From Halocynthiibacter sp. SDUM655004 (lineage in GTDB: Bacteria > Pseudomonadota > Alphaproteobacteria > Rhodobacterales > Rhodobacteraceae), in contig NZ_JAPDUG010000001.1 in assembly GCF_026015885.1 (NCBI RefSeq), forward strand, positions 620,001 to 684,000: a DNA stretch of 64,000 nt, written 5' to 3'. The first letter of the stretch is position 1. Each line of letters begins with the position of its first letter. Made by a program: the position numbers and the translations under genes. Positions 1-9,352 of the stretch are shown piece after piece. The notes beneath the pieces are model-generated. The model saw nothing but the letters and a program-made list of their open reading frames with translations, had not been told where the DNA came from and ran no database searches.

Positions 1-717
1 AGCTTCGATCATATAGGCCAGCAAGAGCCACTTCCCGAGGAAGAGCGCATTATCCAGTACCGTTCTCCCAAAGACCGAGCGGCGGTCAGCGTGAGGCAGG
101 ATGTTCCATACAGGCTTCCCCTTGAAGGGGGAGGGGCCGCATCCGCATCCTGATGCCGTCTGCCGTTGCTTTAGAGGGTCAGCAAATACGGCGGAGTTGG
201 CAAAGAGGCGCACTGTAAAGCCGCCGAAAATGCCGAGTGCGATAGCCGCGATACCCTTCGCGATTGCAAAGTCAAAGCCGAGCGTGCCTGCTGTGACGAA
301 GAACATTGCAGGATCCATAAGAGGCGAAGCCAACCAGAATGCCATCACAGCAGAAAGAGGCGCGCCGAGAGCAAGCAATGCCGCAATGAACGGGATAACC
401 TCGCAAGAACAAAACGGAGATAATCCGCCAAGCGCTGCGGCCATAAAAATCATCTGCGTTTCGCGCCCTGTGAACGCTTTGGCCAAGAGCGCCTCGGCAC
501 CTGATGCCTTTAGGTATCCAACCGTTAAAACGGCGAAAACGATGAAAATCCCCGTGTGTGCAATCGCGCCGCCAGCAAATGTGATTGTCGGAACAAATTG
601 TGCCGGATCAAAGATGGCAACCAGCAGCGGAATTATAACAATTGCCGCCCATGCGCCGTCAATGCGGCGCCAGATTGGAGGGGTCGCCGGGGCGTGGGTA
701 TGGGGTGTGTCAGTCAT
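1..717 (-). CDS. COG0701 (ArsP-like) permease, partial
   Basis: Membrane permease of the COG0701/DUF318 family, whose members include organoarsenical exporters. The first 239 codons are present and the 3' end lies beyond the left edge. Several hydrophobic helices are visible. The family hallmark SPFCSCEVIPF sits in a membrane loop, and a second cysteine cluster (GCGCG) lies near residue 195. The ATG at 717 overlaps the stop of the arsR gene by 8 bp, so the two are almost certainly co-transcribed and translationally coupled. The ArsR partner and the cysteines point to thiophilic metal or metalloid efflux. Which ion is exported cannot be read from the sequence; trivalent arsenicals are one option and copper or zinc another. 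Confidence 0.8.
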   Translation of the reverse strand, partial: MTDTPHTHAPATPPIWRRIDGAWAAIVIIPLLVAIFDPAQFVPTITFAGGAIAHTGIFIVFAVLTVGYLKASGAEALLAKAFTGRETQMIFMAAALGGLSPFCSCEVIPFIAALLALGAPLSAVMAFWLASPLMDPAMFFVTAGTLGFDFAIAKGIAAIALGIFGGFTVRLFANSAVFADPLKQRQTASGCGCGPSPFKGKPVWNILPHADRRSVFGRTVLDNALFLGKWLLLAYMIEA

Positions 718-1057
718 GATGATGTTCCGAATCTGGGCAATCGGCGCAGCATTCCCGCAAAAGATAATCGGCAAGGTCGCGCATTTCTGTGTAGTCGGCG
801 GTGGCGCAAATGATACTGCGCCCTTGTTTGCGTTGAACCACCAGCCCTGCCTGCGTCAGGATCTTGAGGTGATGGGTCAGGGTCGATCCCGTAACGCCGC
901 TGCGTTCACCAAGGGTGCCGATGGTCGTGCCCTCTGGTCCTGCGCGCACCAACACGCGCAGCACTTCAAGGCGTTGTTCGCTACCAAGCGCTGCAAACCG
1001 CGCAGCGGCGGTCAGAAGGTCGAGCTTGGACTGGGATTCGATCTCTGTATTTTCCAT
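710..1057 (-). CDS. ArsR-family metalloid/metal-responsive repressor
   Basis: Winged-helix repressor of the ArsR/SmtB family, 115 residues. The recognition helix region reads SGVTGSTLTHHLKIL. The reading frame is open further upstream, but the ATG at 1057 starts the family-typical N-terminus and lies directly beside a perfect palindrome. The C-terminus carries Cys103, Cys104 and Cys107 followed by HHHD. A vicinal cysteine pair near the C-terminus is known from ArsR proteins that sense trivalent arsenicals. The classical CxCxxC site in the DNA-binding helix is absent. Its stop overlaps the permease start. Expected role: represses itself and the permease through the palindrome until metalloid binds. 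The ligand is inferred. Confidence 0.9.
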   Translation of the reverse strand: MENTEIESQSKLDLLTAAARFAALGSEQRLEVLRVLVRAGPEGTTIGTLGERSGVTGSTLTHHLKILTQAGLVVQRKQGRSIICATADYTEMRDLADYLLRECCADCPDSEHHHD

Positions 1058-1079
1058 ATTTCTACAATTATAGAAATAT
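1056..1079. promoter_or_regulatory. Palindromic operator for ArsR
   Basis: Perfect inverted repeat ATATTTCTA-N6-TAGAAATAT, AT-rich within GC-rich surroundings. It covers the start codon region of arsR and lies just before the divergent glycosylase-like gene. Its size and position fit an ArsR dimer site. Binding is inferred. Confidence 0.7.
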
Positions 1080-1131
1080 AGAAATGAGTCAACAGGTTTT
1101 GTTTTCCAGATCAGAGCGGCATACTGCAAGC

Positions 1132-1746
1132 ATGACTGCTCTCGGGCCATTGATTGCCGAAATTCAATCCTGCCGAATTTGCGCGGACCGGTTCGCCGCA
1201 ACCGAAACGGCCCATAAGCCACGCCCTGTTGTTCGGGTGCGCAAACATGCACCGGTCCTGATCATCGGGCAAGCTCCAGGTGCGCGGGTATATGAAAGCG
1301 GAATCCCGTTTGATGACCGCTCCGGTGATCGCCTACGCGACTGGCTTGGGGTAGAGCGCGACGCATTTTATGATCGTGATCTCTTTTCTATCATGCCTAT
1401 GGCGTTTTGCTTTCCGGGATACGATGCCCGAAAATCCGACCTGCCACCGCCGCCAATTTGCGCAAAGACATGGCACAAGGAATTGCGCGCGGAGCTTGCT
1501 CCAGAAATCACTTTGCTGGTTGGTGGGTATGCACAGAAACGGGAGTTCGGATCCGCAGCAAAAGGCGGGGTAACGGCCACAGTTTCCGCATGGCGCGATC
1601 ATGCGCCGCGCCGCTTTCCCTTGCCTCATCCGTCATGGCGCAATACAGGCTGGATCAGGAAAAATCCGTGGTTTGAGGCCGAACTCCTGCCCGAGCTGCG
1701 CCAGCGCGTCAAAGAGGTGCTATATGCCAAACGAAACTCCGATTGA
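1132..1746 (+). CDS. Uracil-DNA glycosylase family protein
   Basis: Member of the uracil-DNA glycosylase superfamily, 204 residues from the ATG at 1132. An in-frame ATG at 1084 is possible but has no better ribosome site and would add 16 residues unlike the family. The N-terminus has a CRICADRF segment resembling the cysteine-bearing start of family-4-like enzymes, but a full four-cysteine cluster is not evident. The motif IIGQAPGARV corresponds to the GQDPY/GEAPG water-activating loop, and LPHPSWRN to the HPSxxN DNA-intercalation loop. The likely role is base-excision repair of uracil, though close relatives are often left uncharacterised. The stop overlaps the start of the next gene by 23 bp. 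Confidence 0.8.
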   Translation: MTALGPLIAEIQSCRICADRFAATETAHKPRPVVRVRKHAPVLIIGQAPGARVYESGIPFDDRSGDRLRDWLGVERDAFYDRDLFSIMPMAFCFPGYDARKSDLPPPPICAKTWHKELRAELAPEITLLVGGYAQKREFGSAAKGGVTATVSAWRDHAPRRFPLPHPSWRNTGWIRKNPWFEAELLPELRQRVKEVLYAKRNSD

Positions 1747-2518
1747 TCTGGCCTTTGCCGCGATGGGCGCAGCCCAAAACGACGAGGCCGCGCGGCTTGT
1801 GTATTTCGAGCGGCTGGCCGATGCAGAATTGTTCCTTCTGCTTGAAGAGGAAGCAGAGGGAGAGCGCATCAAGCCAGAGGTTTTTGAAACGCCAGCGGGG
1901 CAGTTCCTTCTCGTTTTTGATCGCGAAGAGCGGCTTTCGGCGTTTACCGGCAAGCCTGCGCCCTTTGTTGCGCTCTCTGGCCGCGTGATCGCCAACCTTA
2001 TTCAAGGGCAGGACATTGGCCTTGGCGTGAACCTTGGTGTTGAGGGAGGAGAAAACCTGATTACACCCGATATGCTCGACTGGCTGCTGCAAACGCTGGA
2101 ACACGCCCCAGAGGAAGCGGCAGAATTGCCGGTTGAGGTGGCCCGTCCAAAGGCGCTGCCGGACGCACTTTTGAACGCACTTGATCGCAAATTGCCAACG
2201 GCGGTTGGCCTTGCCAGCAAAGCGTTTCTCGCGGAAGTAACCTATAAATCAGGACGCAGGGGGCACCTGTTGGCGTATCTTGACGCCAAGCTTGGGGCGC
2301 AAGAAGCGCTGGCAAAAGCGACGAACGAGGCGCTGGTGTTCTCTGGCATTGATGCGGGGGAGCTTGATGTGGTGTTCCTGCGCAGCGACGATCCAATCGC
2401 CGAGCGGTTAGCGCGTGTGGCGCTTGTATTTGATTTTCCCGAACCGGCCGCCGCGCCGGAACCAGCCGCCGCCAAAGCGCCTGGCACCGATCCGAACAGC
2501 CCGCCGATCCTGCGTTAA
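1724..2518 (+). CDS. SseB-domain protein
   Basis: Protein of 264 residues with an N-terminal SseB-type domain (about residues 1-130), a family of unknown cytosolic function. The C-terminal part (about 145-245) resembles the SseB C-terminal domain, and it ends in an Ala/Pro-rich tail. The ATG at 1724 is preceded by AAAGAGG and lies inside the end of the glycosylase-like gene, so the two are probably translated from one message. It converges on the dehydrogenase gene, overlapping by 4 bp. Confidence 0.75.
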   Translation: MPNETPIDLAFAAMGAAQNDEAARLVYFERLADAELFLLLEEEAEGERIKPEVFETPAGQFLLVFDREERLSAFTGKPAPFVALSGRVIANLIQGQDIGLGVNLGVEGGENLITPDMLDWLLQTLEHAPEEAAELPVEVARPKALPDALLNALDRKLPTAVGLASKAFLAEVTYKSGRRGHLLAYLDAKLGAQEALAKATNEALVFSGIDAGELDVVFLRSDDPIAERLARVALVFDFPEPAAAPEPAAAKAPGTDPNSPPILR

Positions 2519-3447
2519 TACCCTGCGCTTCGATCTACGAGAAATCGCATAGGCTCGCCGTTTTCATTTCGGTGAATATTGTCAGCGATGATCTCACTCG
2601 CCGTTTCGGGGCGCGTTTCGGAAGCGATGTGCGGCGTCACGGTAACTTTGGGATTGTGCCAGTATGGATGCTCCGCGGGCAGGGGCTCTTGGCGGAACAC
2701 ATCAAGCGTTGCGGCGCCGACTTGCCCCGAACCGAGCGCTGCAAGCAGTGCGTCATCATCTATCAAAGCGCCCCTGCCGGGATTCACAATCGCCGCCCCT
2801 TCTGGCAGCAGCGCGAGGGTGTCGGCATTTAGAATATTCGCCGTACCATCAGTTAGCGGGAGGAGCAGAACAACGATGTCACTCTTGCTCAGTACTTCGC
2901 GCAATCCATCCTCGCCACAGAAACAAGAGACGCCGTCTAACTTTTTCTGGCGGCGGCTCCAGCCCAGCACGTTGAAATTAAGCGTTGCAAGTTGGCGCGC
3001 GCAAGCTTCGCCCAAGGCGCCGAGTCCCAGAACGGCAACCGTTCGATCACGTGCGAGCGGAGGAATAACAACGTCCCAAACGCCGTTTTGGTTCAAAACC
3101 TGACGGTCGGTATCAAGATGATGGCGCAAGACATGCGCGGTCACATATTCCACCATGCCCTCGCGCAAACCAGTGTCGACCATCCGAGTAAGTGGGATCG
3201 TGAGCGTCGGATTTTTTACCAGCCGCTCGACACCGGCCCAGAGGTTCAACACAGCTTTCGCGTTAGAATAGGGGGTAAAATCCTGCAAAGGGCCAGTCGG
3301 CCCATAGACGATATAATGCACCAGTTCCGGATCAGAAAAGTCCGGCTGGAGATTGATACTCAAATTCCGTGACGCAAAAGCCTTGCGGAGCGGCTCTTCG
3401 TAAACGCCCCAGAGCCCATCTCTGGCCGAGAACAAAACGTTTAGCAT
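2515..3447 (-). CDS. D-isomer-specific 2-hydroxyacid dehydrogenase (GhrA-like)
   Basis: NAD(P)-dependent 2-hydroxyacid dehydrogenase of the glyoxylate/hydroxypyruvate reductase A type, 310 residues. The Rossmann motif VLGLGALGEA lies in the middle. The catalytic Arg is in NPGRGALID, the Glu in FRQEPLP and the His in TPHIASETRP, all as expected. It probably reduces glyoxylate or hydroxypyruvate in the cytosol. It starts 9 bp after the end of rodA, so it appears to be the last gene of the cell-shape operon, although it has no known role in wall synthesis. Substrate preference cannot be settled from sequence. Confidence 0.85.
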   Translation of the reverse strand: MLNVLFSARDGLWGVYEEPLRKAFASRNLSINLQPDFSDPELVHYIVYGPTGPLQDFTPYSNAKAVLNLWAGVERLVKNPTLTIPLTRMVDTGLREGMVEYVTAHVLRHHLDTDRQVLNQNGVWDVVIPPLARDRTVAVLGLGALGEACARQLATLNFNVLGWSRRQKKLDGVSCFCGEDGLREVLSKSDIVVLLLPLTDGTANILNADTLALLPEGAAIVNPGRGALIDDDALLAALGSGQVGAATLDVFRQEPLPAEHPYWHNPKVTVTPHIASETRPETASEIIADNIHRNENGEPMRFLVDRSAGY

Positions 3448-3456
3448 GGTGAATTC

Positions 3457-4596
3457 CTATCTTGGGCGGTGTATGTGGGCGCTTTGAACAAGGCCGAAAG
3501 CGGCGAGCAAAACAAGCATCGCCGACCCGCCGTAAGATACCAGCGGCAAAGGAACACCAACCACAGGCGCAAGCCCCATGACCATCGACATATTCACCGC
3601 AAAGAACAGGAAGAACGTACCCGCGATGCCAAGCGTCAGGAGCGCGGAAAAGCGGTCTTTGTTCTGAAATGCGGAGACCATGCAGAAGACAATCACAAGC
3701 AGGTAAACACCCAACAAGCTAAACCCACCGACAAAGCCGAATTCCTCGGCGAGTGTCGTGAAGATAAAGTCTGTGTGTTTTTCGGGAAGGAAATTCAATC
3801 GGCTCTGCGTGCCTTGCATAAAGCCGCGCCCTGTCCAGCCGCCAGAGCCGAGCGCGATCTTGGATTGGGTGATGTGATACCCCGCACCGGACGGATCGGC
3901 CGACGGGTCAAGGAAGGTATCAATTCTGCGGTACTGGTAGTCTTTGAGGAACTGATAAGGCGTACCACGGAACTGGAATACAGCAGTTACTGCGCCAACC
4001 ACCATGGCGATCACTGCGCCGAAATACCACCAACTCACGCCAGCGAGGAACATCACAATTGCCCCGCCTGCAATCAATAGGATCGAGGTGCCAAGGTCAG
4101 GCTGCCTCAAGACAAGCGCGGTCGGGATCAGGATTATGATCACAGGCAGCAAGACCCACAGAGGGCGTGAGGTTTTTTTGATGTCGAGCCAGTCGTAATA
4201 AGCCGCGAGCAACATGACGAGCGCGATTTTCATCAGTTCGGAGGGTTGAAGCTGCATGAAACCAAGGTTGATCCAACGCTTTGCCCCCATATTGACCTCG
4301 CCAAACTGGTCGACCACCACCAAGAGAACTAGCCCGAAGATATAGGCAAGCGCGGCGATATTGCGCCAAAACCAGATCGGAACCATCGCAATAACAAACA
4401 TCATTGCAACGCCAAGGCCAAAGCGCTTCATCTGGGCTTCGGCCCATGGGGTCATCGATCCACCCGCAACCGAGTAGAGCATCATGAACCCAACGCAAGA
4501 CACCGTTGCCAGCAACACCAAAAGCGGCCAGTTGAAATAGAGGATCTTACGAATGCCGCTTGGGACGGTTTTGACGTTGTATTCTAAATAGCTCAT
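3457..4596 (-). CDS. rodA: Rod shape-determining SEDS glycosyltransferase RodA
   Basis: Polytopic membrane peptidoglycan polymerase of the SEDS family (RodA/FtsW/SpoVE), 379 residues, about ten membrane segments. Recognisable blocks are NMGAKRWINLG, QPSELMKI, the periplasmic FLPEKHTDFIF and the C-terminal VPLPLVSYGGSA. It polymerises lipid II into glycan strands along the lateral wall with PBP2. Its ATG overlaps the mrdA stop by 4 bp, so polymerase and transpeptidase are translationally coupled, as is usual for this pair. Confidence 0.96.
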   Translation of the reverse strand: MSYLEYNVKTVPSGIRKILYFNWPLLVLLATVSCVGFMMLYSVAGGSMTPWAEAQMKRFGLGVAMMFVIAMVPIWFWRNIAALAYIFGLVLLVVVDQFGEVNMGAKRWINLGFMQLQPSELMKIALVMLLAAYYDWLDIKKTSRPLWVLLPVIIILIPTALVLRQPDLGTSILLIAGGAIVMFLAGVSWWYFGAVIAMVVGAVTAVFQFRGTPYQFLKDYQYRRIDTFLDPSADPSGAGYHITQSKIALGSGGWTGRGFMQGTQSRLNFLPEKHTDFIFTTLAEEFGFVGGFSLLGVYLLVIVFCMVSAFQNKDRFSALLTLGIAGTFFLFFAVNMSMVMGLAPVVGVPLPLVSYGGSAMLVLLAAFGLVQSAHIHRPR

Positions 4597-6512
4597 GCGC
4601 GGTCCGACTTCTGTTTGAGGAAGGGCGGGATATGCGCTTCGTAGTCTTCCTGTTGGGCGCTGATGCGGGCGCGGTCTTTGGCGGGATACGCAGACAAGGG
4701 CGGGTTACCGCCATAAAACGCTTGAAGCGCAATATCGCGCACGACCGGCGCCGCCGCCGATGATCCGCCACCGCCGTGTTCAACCACAACCGCGACCGCG
4801 ATACTTGGGTTTTCATAGGGGCCAAAAGCGGTAAACAGCGCGTGGTCGCGTTCTTCCCAAGGGGCATTTGCGTTGTTCACAACGCGGCTTCGTGTCTGCG
4901 AGGTTCCGGATTTTCCGGCCATGCGATAGGCGTCTTCGACGATGCGAGAGCCATACCCCGTTCCGCCGGTTTCATTACAAACACCAAACATCGCTTTGCG
5001 CACATAGCGCAGGTGATTTTCGTTCAGGCCAAGAGGCTCACCGCTGCGTGGAGGTTCCTGCACGCCGTTGACCGACGCGATAAGCCGTGGAGAAACAGAG
5101 CGCCCCGTTGCCAGACGTGCAGAAAGCACAGCAACCTGAAGCGGTGTTGCCAATACAAACCCCTGACCGATGGAGGCATTGAGGCTGTCGCCGATCACCC
5201 AAGGCTTTTGATATACCCGCTGCTTCCACTCTTTGTTGGGAGCTGTTCCAGACGATACCGCAGAGAGCGGAACGTCAAACTTCTGGCCAAACCCGAAGAG
5301 CTTTGCCATCTCGGCGATTTTGTCGATCCCAACTCGCTGCGCAAGTTCGTAGTAGTAGACGTCGCAGGATTTTTTGAGCGAGTTGTGAAGATTGACGTTT
5401 CCATGCCCGCCGCGCTTCCAGCAATGGAACCGTCGGCCGCCCATCTCGATGTGGCCGCGGCAACGTATCGTCTCCTCAGCACTGATCACGCCCGCATCAA
5501 GTGCTGCAAGCAACGTAATCATCTTGAACGTCGAGCCAGGTGGGTACCGGTCTTGCACGGTTTTGGAGGCGAGCGGGCGGTATTTGTCTTCGGTTAGCTC
5601 GCGGTAATCGGGGACCGAAATGCCTTTGACGAATTTGTTCGGGTCAAACGACGGCGCGGATGCGCAAGCGAGCAAATCGCCATTGCGCACATCCATAACG
5701 ATGGCCGACGCACTTAGCCCCTCGAGGCGTTTATGGGCATAGTTCTGGAGCCGTGCGTCGATCGTAAGCTGCAGCGCATTGCCTGGATCGCCTTCTTTGC
5801 GGTCAATCTCGCGGATGATCCTGCCCGTGGCGTTAACCTCAACGCGTTTTGTGCCCGCAGTGCCGCGCAGTTCCATTTCGGTCTTGGCCTCGACTCCGAA
5901 CTTCCCGATCTGGAAGCGCGGAATACGCAGGAGCGGGTCCGGGTCTTCGAGTTTGGAGAGATCGTAATCGCTCACCGGCCCGACATATCCCACCACATGG
6001 GCCAAATCGCCCTTGAGCGGATAGAGCCGCGACAGCCCGACATCGAGCGTAATTCCGGGAAGGGCAGGGGCGTTGATCGCGACTTCTGAAAATATCTCCC
6101 AGCTCAGGCGGTCCGCAATTGTAACCGGAACCGATGGCCCCGCACGGCGCAGCTCTTTTTGAATGCGATCAATGTCTTCCTGTGTGAGCGGCACAATATT
6201 GGATAGCCGCAGCAGCACATTCTCAAGGTCGCGCGCGTCTTCTCGGCGTACAACGACACGGTAGTTCTGTTGGTTCTGGGCCAGCGGAACGCCGTTGCGG
6301 TCATGGATCAAACCACGCGCAGGCGGCAGCAGGTGTATGTTGATGCGGTTCTCTTCGGCCAAAAGACGGAACTGGTCGGCCTGATCCACCTGAAGATAAC
6401 GCATCCGGAGGCCGAGCAGCCCCATAAATCCGATCTGGCTCGCCCCGAGGATCAACCCGCGGCGGGTGATCATGCGGGCGCTTGCTTCTGTATCTTTGGG
6501 AGGCCGTTTCAT
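4593..6512 (-). CDS. mrdA: Penicillin-binding protein 2 (elongation transpeptidase)
   Basis: Class B penicillin-binding protein 2, 639 residues, the transpeptidase partner of RodA. An N-terminal membrane anchor (about residues 15-38) is followed by the dimerisation/pedestal domain and a C-terminal transpeptidase domain. The active-site Ser327 and Lys330 are in PPGSTFK, the second motif is SCD at 382-384 (the PBP2 form of SxN), and the third is KSG at 534-536. The start overlaps the mreD stop by 4 bp. It crosslinks lateral-wall peptidoglycan in the periplasm. Confidence 0.96.
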   Translation of the reverse strand: MKRPPKDTEASARMITRRGLILGASQIGFMGLLGLRMRYLQVDQADQFRLLAEENRINIHLLPPARGLIHDRNGVPLAQNQQNYRVVVRREDARDLENVLLRLSNIVPLTQEDIDRIQKELRRAGPSVPVTIADRLSWEIFSEVAINAPALPGITLDVGLSRLYPLKGDLAHVVGYVGPVSDYDLSKLEDPDPLLRIPRFQIGKFGVEAKTEMELRGTAGTKRVEVNATGRIIREIDRKEGDPGNALQLTIDARLQNYAHKRLEGLSASAIVMDVRNGDLLACASAPSFDPNKFVKGISVPDYRELTEDKYRPLASKTVQDRYPPGSTFKMITLLAALDAGVISAEETIRCRGHIEMGGRRFHCWKRGGHGNVNLHNSLKKSCDVYYYELAQRVGIDKIAEMAKLFGFGQKFDVPLSAVSSGTAPNKEWKQRVYQKPWVIGDSLNASIGQGFVLATPLQVAVLSARLATGRSVSPRLIASVNGVQEPPRSGEPLGLNENHLRYVRKAMFGVCNETGGTGYGSRIVEDAYRMAGKSGTSQTRSRVVNNANAPWEERDHALFTAFGPYENPSIAVAVVVEHGGGGSSAAAPVVRDIALQAFYGGNPPLSAYPAKDRARISAQQEDYEAHIPPFLKQKSDRA

Positions 6513-7048
6513 GCGCGCTGCCCTCGTGCATCAAGATCGCCAGGCGATGGTTTGCGCACGCCGAGCAATCGCGTTGAGAGGATTACGACAACGGGATACA
6601 GCAGAACCGTTCCAGCGAGATGTTGCAACGTTAGCGACAAAGAGGGCAAATCGCTGCCCACGAGGAACAGGATAAACCGCCCGCCAAGCATCACGCCAAC
6701 CATAACTGATGCCACAAGGAGCCATTCGATCAAGAATGGCAATTCGTGGTTAACTTGCGCGCGGTTGCGCAAGAATTCAGCCCCTAGGATGATCAAAGCG
6801 GTCTGCAATCCGGGCGGGCGCATGAAAAAAAGGTCCATTGTCAGAAACACGACCGCCAGCAGAAAGACAGGAGCATAGTCCGGCCTGCGTAAAACCCATG
6901 CATACGTAATGCAAAGCATCAGGTCCGGTGCCGCGCCACCGGTCTGCGCGGGTTTAAACGGCAGCAGGTGGAGAAACAGCGTACAGAAAGCAACAACAAC
7001 AAAAAGCAGGTTAAAGAACCACGCACGTGAAATCGGCAAGCTATCCAT
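6509..7048 (-). CDS. mreD: Rod shape-determining membrane protein MreD
   Basis: Small polytopic membrane protein, 179 residues, five or six predicted helices. It is weakly conserved, as is normal for MreD, and is identified mainly by its place between mreC and mrdA. The ATG at 7048, inside the end of mreC, is preferred to the GTG at 7060 because a GAGG sequence sits at good spacing in front of it. It links MreC and MreB to the wall-synthesis enzymes in the elongasome. Confidence 0.88.
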   Translation of the reverse strand: MDSLPISRAWFFNLLFVVVAFCTLFLHLLPFKPAQTGGAAPDLMLCITYAWVLRRPDYAPVFLLAVVFLTMDLFFMRPPGLQTALIILGAEFLRNRAQVNHELPFLIEWLLVASVMVGVMLGGRFILFLVGSDLPSLSLTLQHLAGTVLLYPVVVILSTRLLGVRKPSPGDLDARGQRA

Positions 7049-7970
7049 CGCCCGCCTCACTCTCTTCGGACTCGGTTGCCTCTTCTGGTTCGGCTTCGGT
7101 CACCGCTGGTGCTACTGGAAGGATCAGCGCGCTGTCTTCGTCAATCACGCGGGTTGGGCGGCTGCGCAGCACTCGAAGGAACTCGAGCCGCTCGTAGTCT
7201 GCCGCAAGTCGCACGCGCAGGCGACGATCCGCGCCCTGAACAACTTGGCCAACAAGCAGGGACGCAGGAAACACGCCGCCGTCACCCGAGGTCACAACGC
7301 GATCACCTGGGCGAACAAGCTCGGGGTTTTCAAGGTATTCAATTAGCGGAGCCGCGGAGTTCTCGCCCCGCATCAACGCACGTTGTCCCGATGGTTGGAT
7401 TGTTACAGGAATGGCGCTGTTGCTGTCCGTCAGGAGGATAACCCGTGAGGTTTCGCTTCCCACGCCCGAAATACGCCCCACAAGGCCGATGCCATCCATC
7501 GTGGCCCAGCCGTCCTGTACCCCATCGCGGGCGCCGACATTCACCAAAACCGATTGGCGAAACGGGCTGCCGCTGTCGGCGAGAACAACGCCCGTGACGT
7601 GCGTGAGTTTCGGATCAAGGCGCACCTTGTTGAGGTCGAGCAGTTTGGCGTTGCGTTGCTCAAGCTGAAGTGCAGCCTCTTTCCACGCTTTCATCTGCTG
7701 TAGTTCGCGGCGCAACTCTTGGTTCTGTTCATAGAGTTTTGCGTAGCCCTGAAAGTCATCGACCATATTGCCGAAGGCCGTGACCGGCGCCAGCGCCCAA
7801 CCGAAACTTGGCATGATCGTGTCGATTACCTGCGCGCGGAAACGCTCCACGCGTGGGCTATCAATCCGCCAGACAAGGAACACCGCCAGCAGCACAAGCA
7901 CAAGAAGGCCAACCAGCACCCGCCGGATTGGCCTTGTATAATTTTCGTTGTTCGTGCGTTCGCTTGCCAC
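7041..7970 (-). CDS. mreC: Cell shape-determining protein MreC
   Basis: Periplasmic elongasome scaffold, 309 residues. One N-terminal membrane helix (about residues 15-35) is followed by a coiled-coil with ELRRELQQMK and then the MreC beta-barrel domain, including GARDGVQDGWATMDGIGLVG. An acidic C-terminal tail of alternating Glu and Ala, about 30 residues long, is an extension common in alphaproteobacteria. It lies 18 bp after mreB and overlaps mreD. Confidence 0.95.
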   Translation of the reverse strand: MASERTNNENYTRPIRRVLVGLLVLVLLAVFLVWRIDSPRVERFRAQVIDTIMPSFGWALAPVTAFGNMVDDFQGYAKLYEQNQELRRELQQMKAWKEAALQLEQRNAKLLDLNKVRLDPKLTHVTGVVLADSGSPFRQSVLVNVGARDGVQDGWATMDGIGLVGRISGVGSETSRVILLTDSNSAIPVTIQPSGQRALMRGENSAAPLIEYLENPELVRPGDRVVTSGDGGVFPASLLVGQVVQGADRRLRVRLAADYERLEFLRVLRSRPTRVIDEDSALILPVAPAVTEAEPEEATESEESEAGDG

Positions 7971-7988
7971 GGTATCTCCCGTGTCTAA

Positions 7989-9138
<1,150 letters not shown>

Positions 9139-9289
9139 GGCGAGTTTTTGCCGCTTGCAGATATCTGACATTTTTGTGCGCGGAATTGCCTTGATTTTCC
9201 GCAATTATTTACATTTTGCAACATTTGCGCTGTCCGAAGGCACCATTCCATAGCCGTAACGAACTCGCTCTCGGGGGTTGGGCTATGCA

Positions 9290-9321
9290 AAAGGGGCGCC
9301 AATTTAATGTGGCGCCCCTTT
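9290..9321 (-). terminator. leuA terminator hairpin
   Basis: Perfect 11-bp stem AAAGGGGCGCC/GGCGCCCCTTT with a 10-nt AT-rich loop, 32 bp beyond the leuA stop codon. On the minus strand the stem ends in CCCCTTTT; the U-run is short. Confidence 0.7.
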
Positions 9322-9352
9322 GGTCTTAGAGGTGGATTCTCTTGGCAAAGGC

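Noticed and set aside
101-1081. Long plus-strand open frame of 326 codons
   Set aside because: It lies opposite the permease and arsR genes, has no recognisable protein content and is explained by the composition of the real genes.
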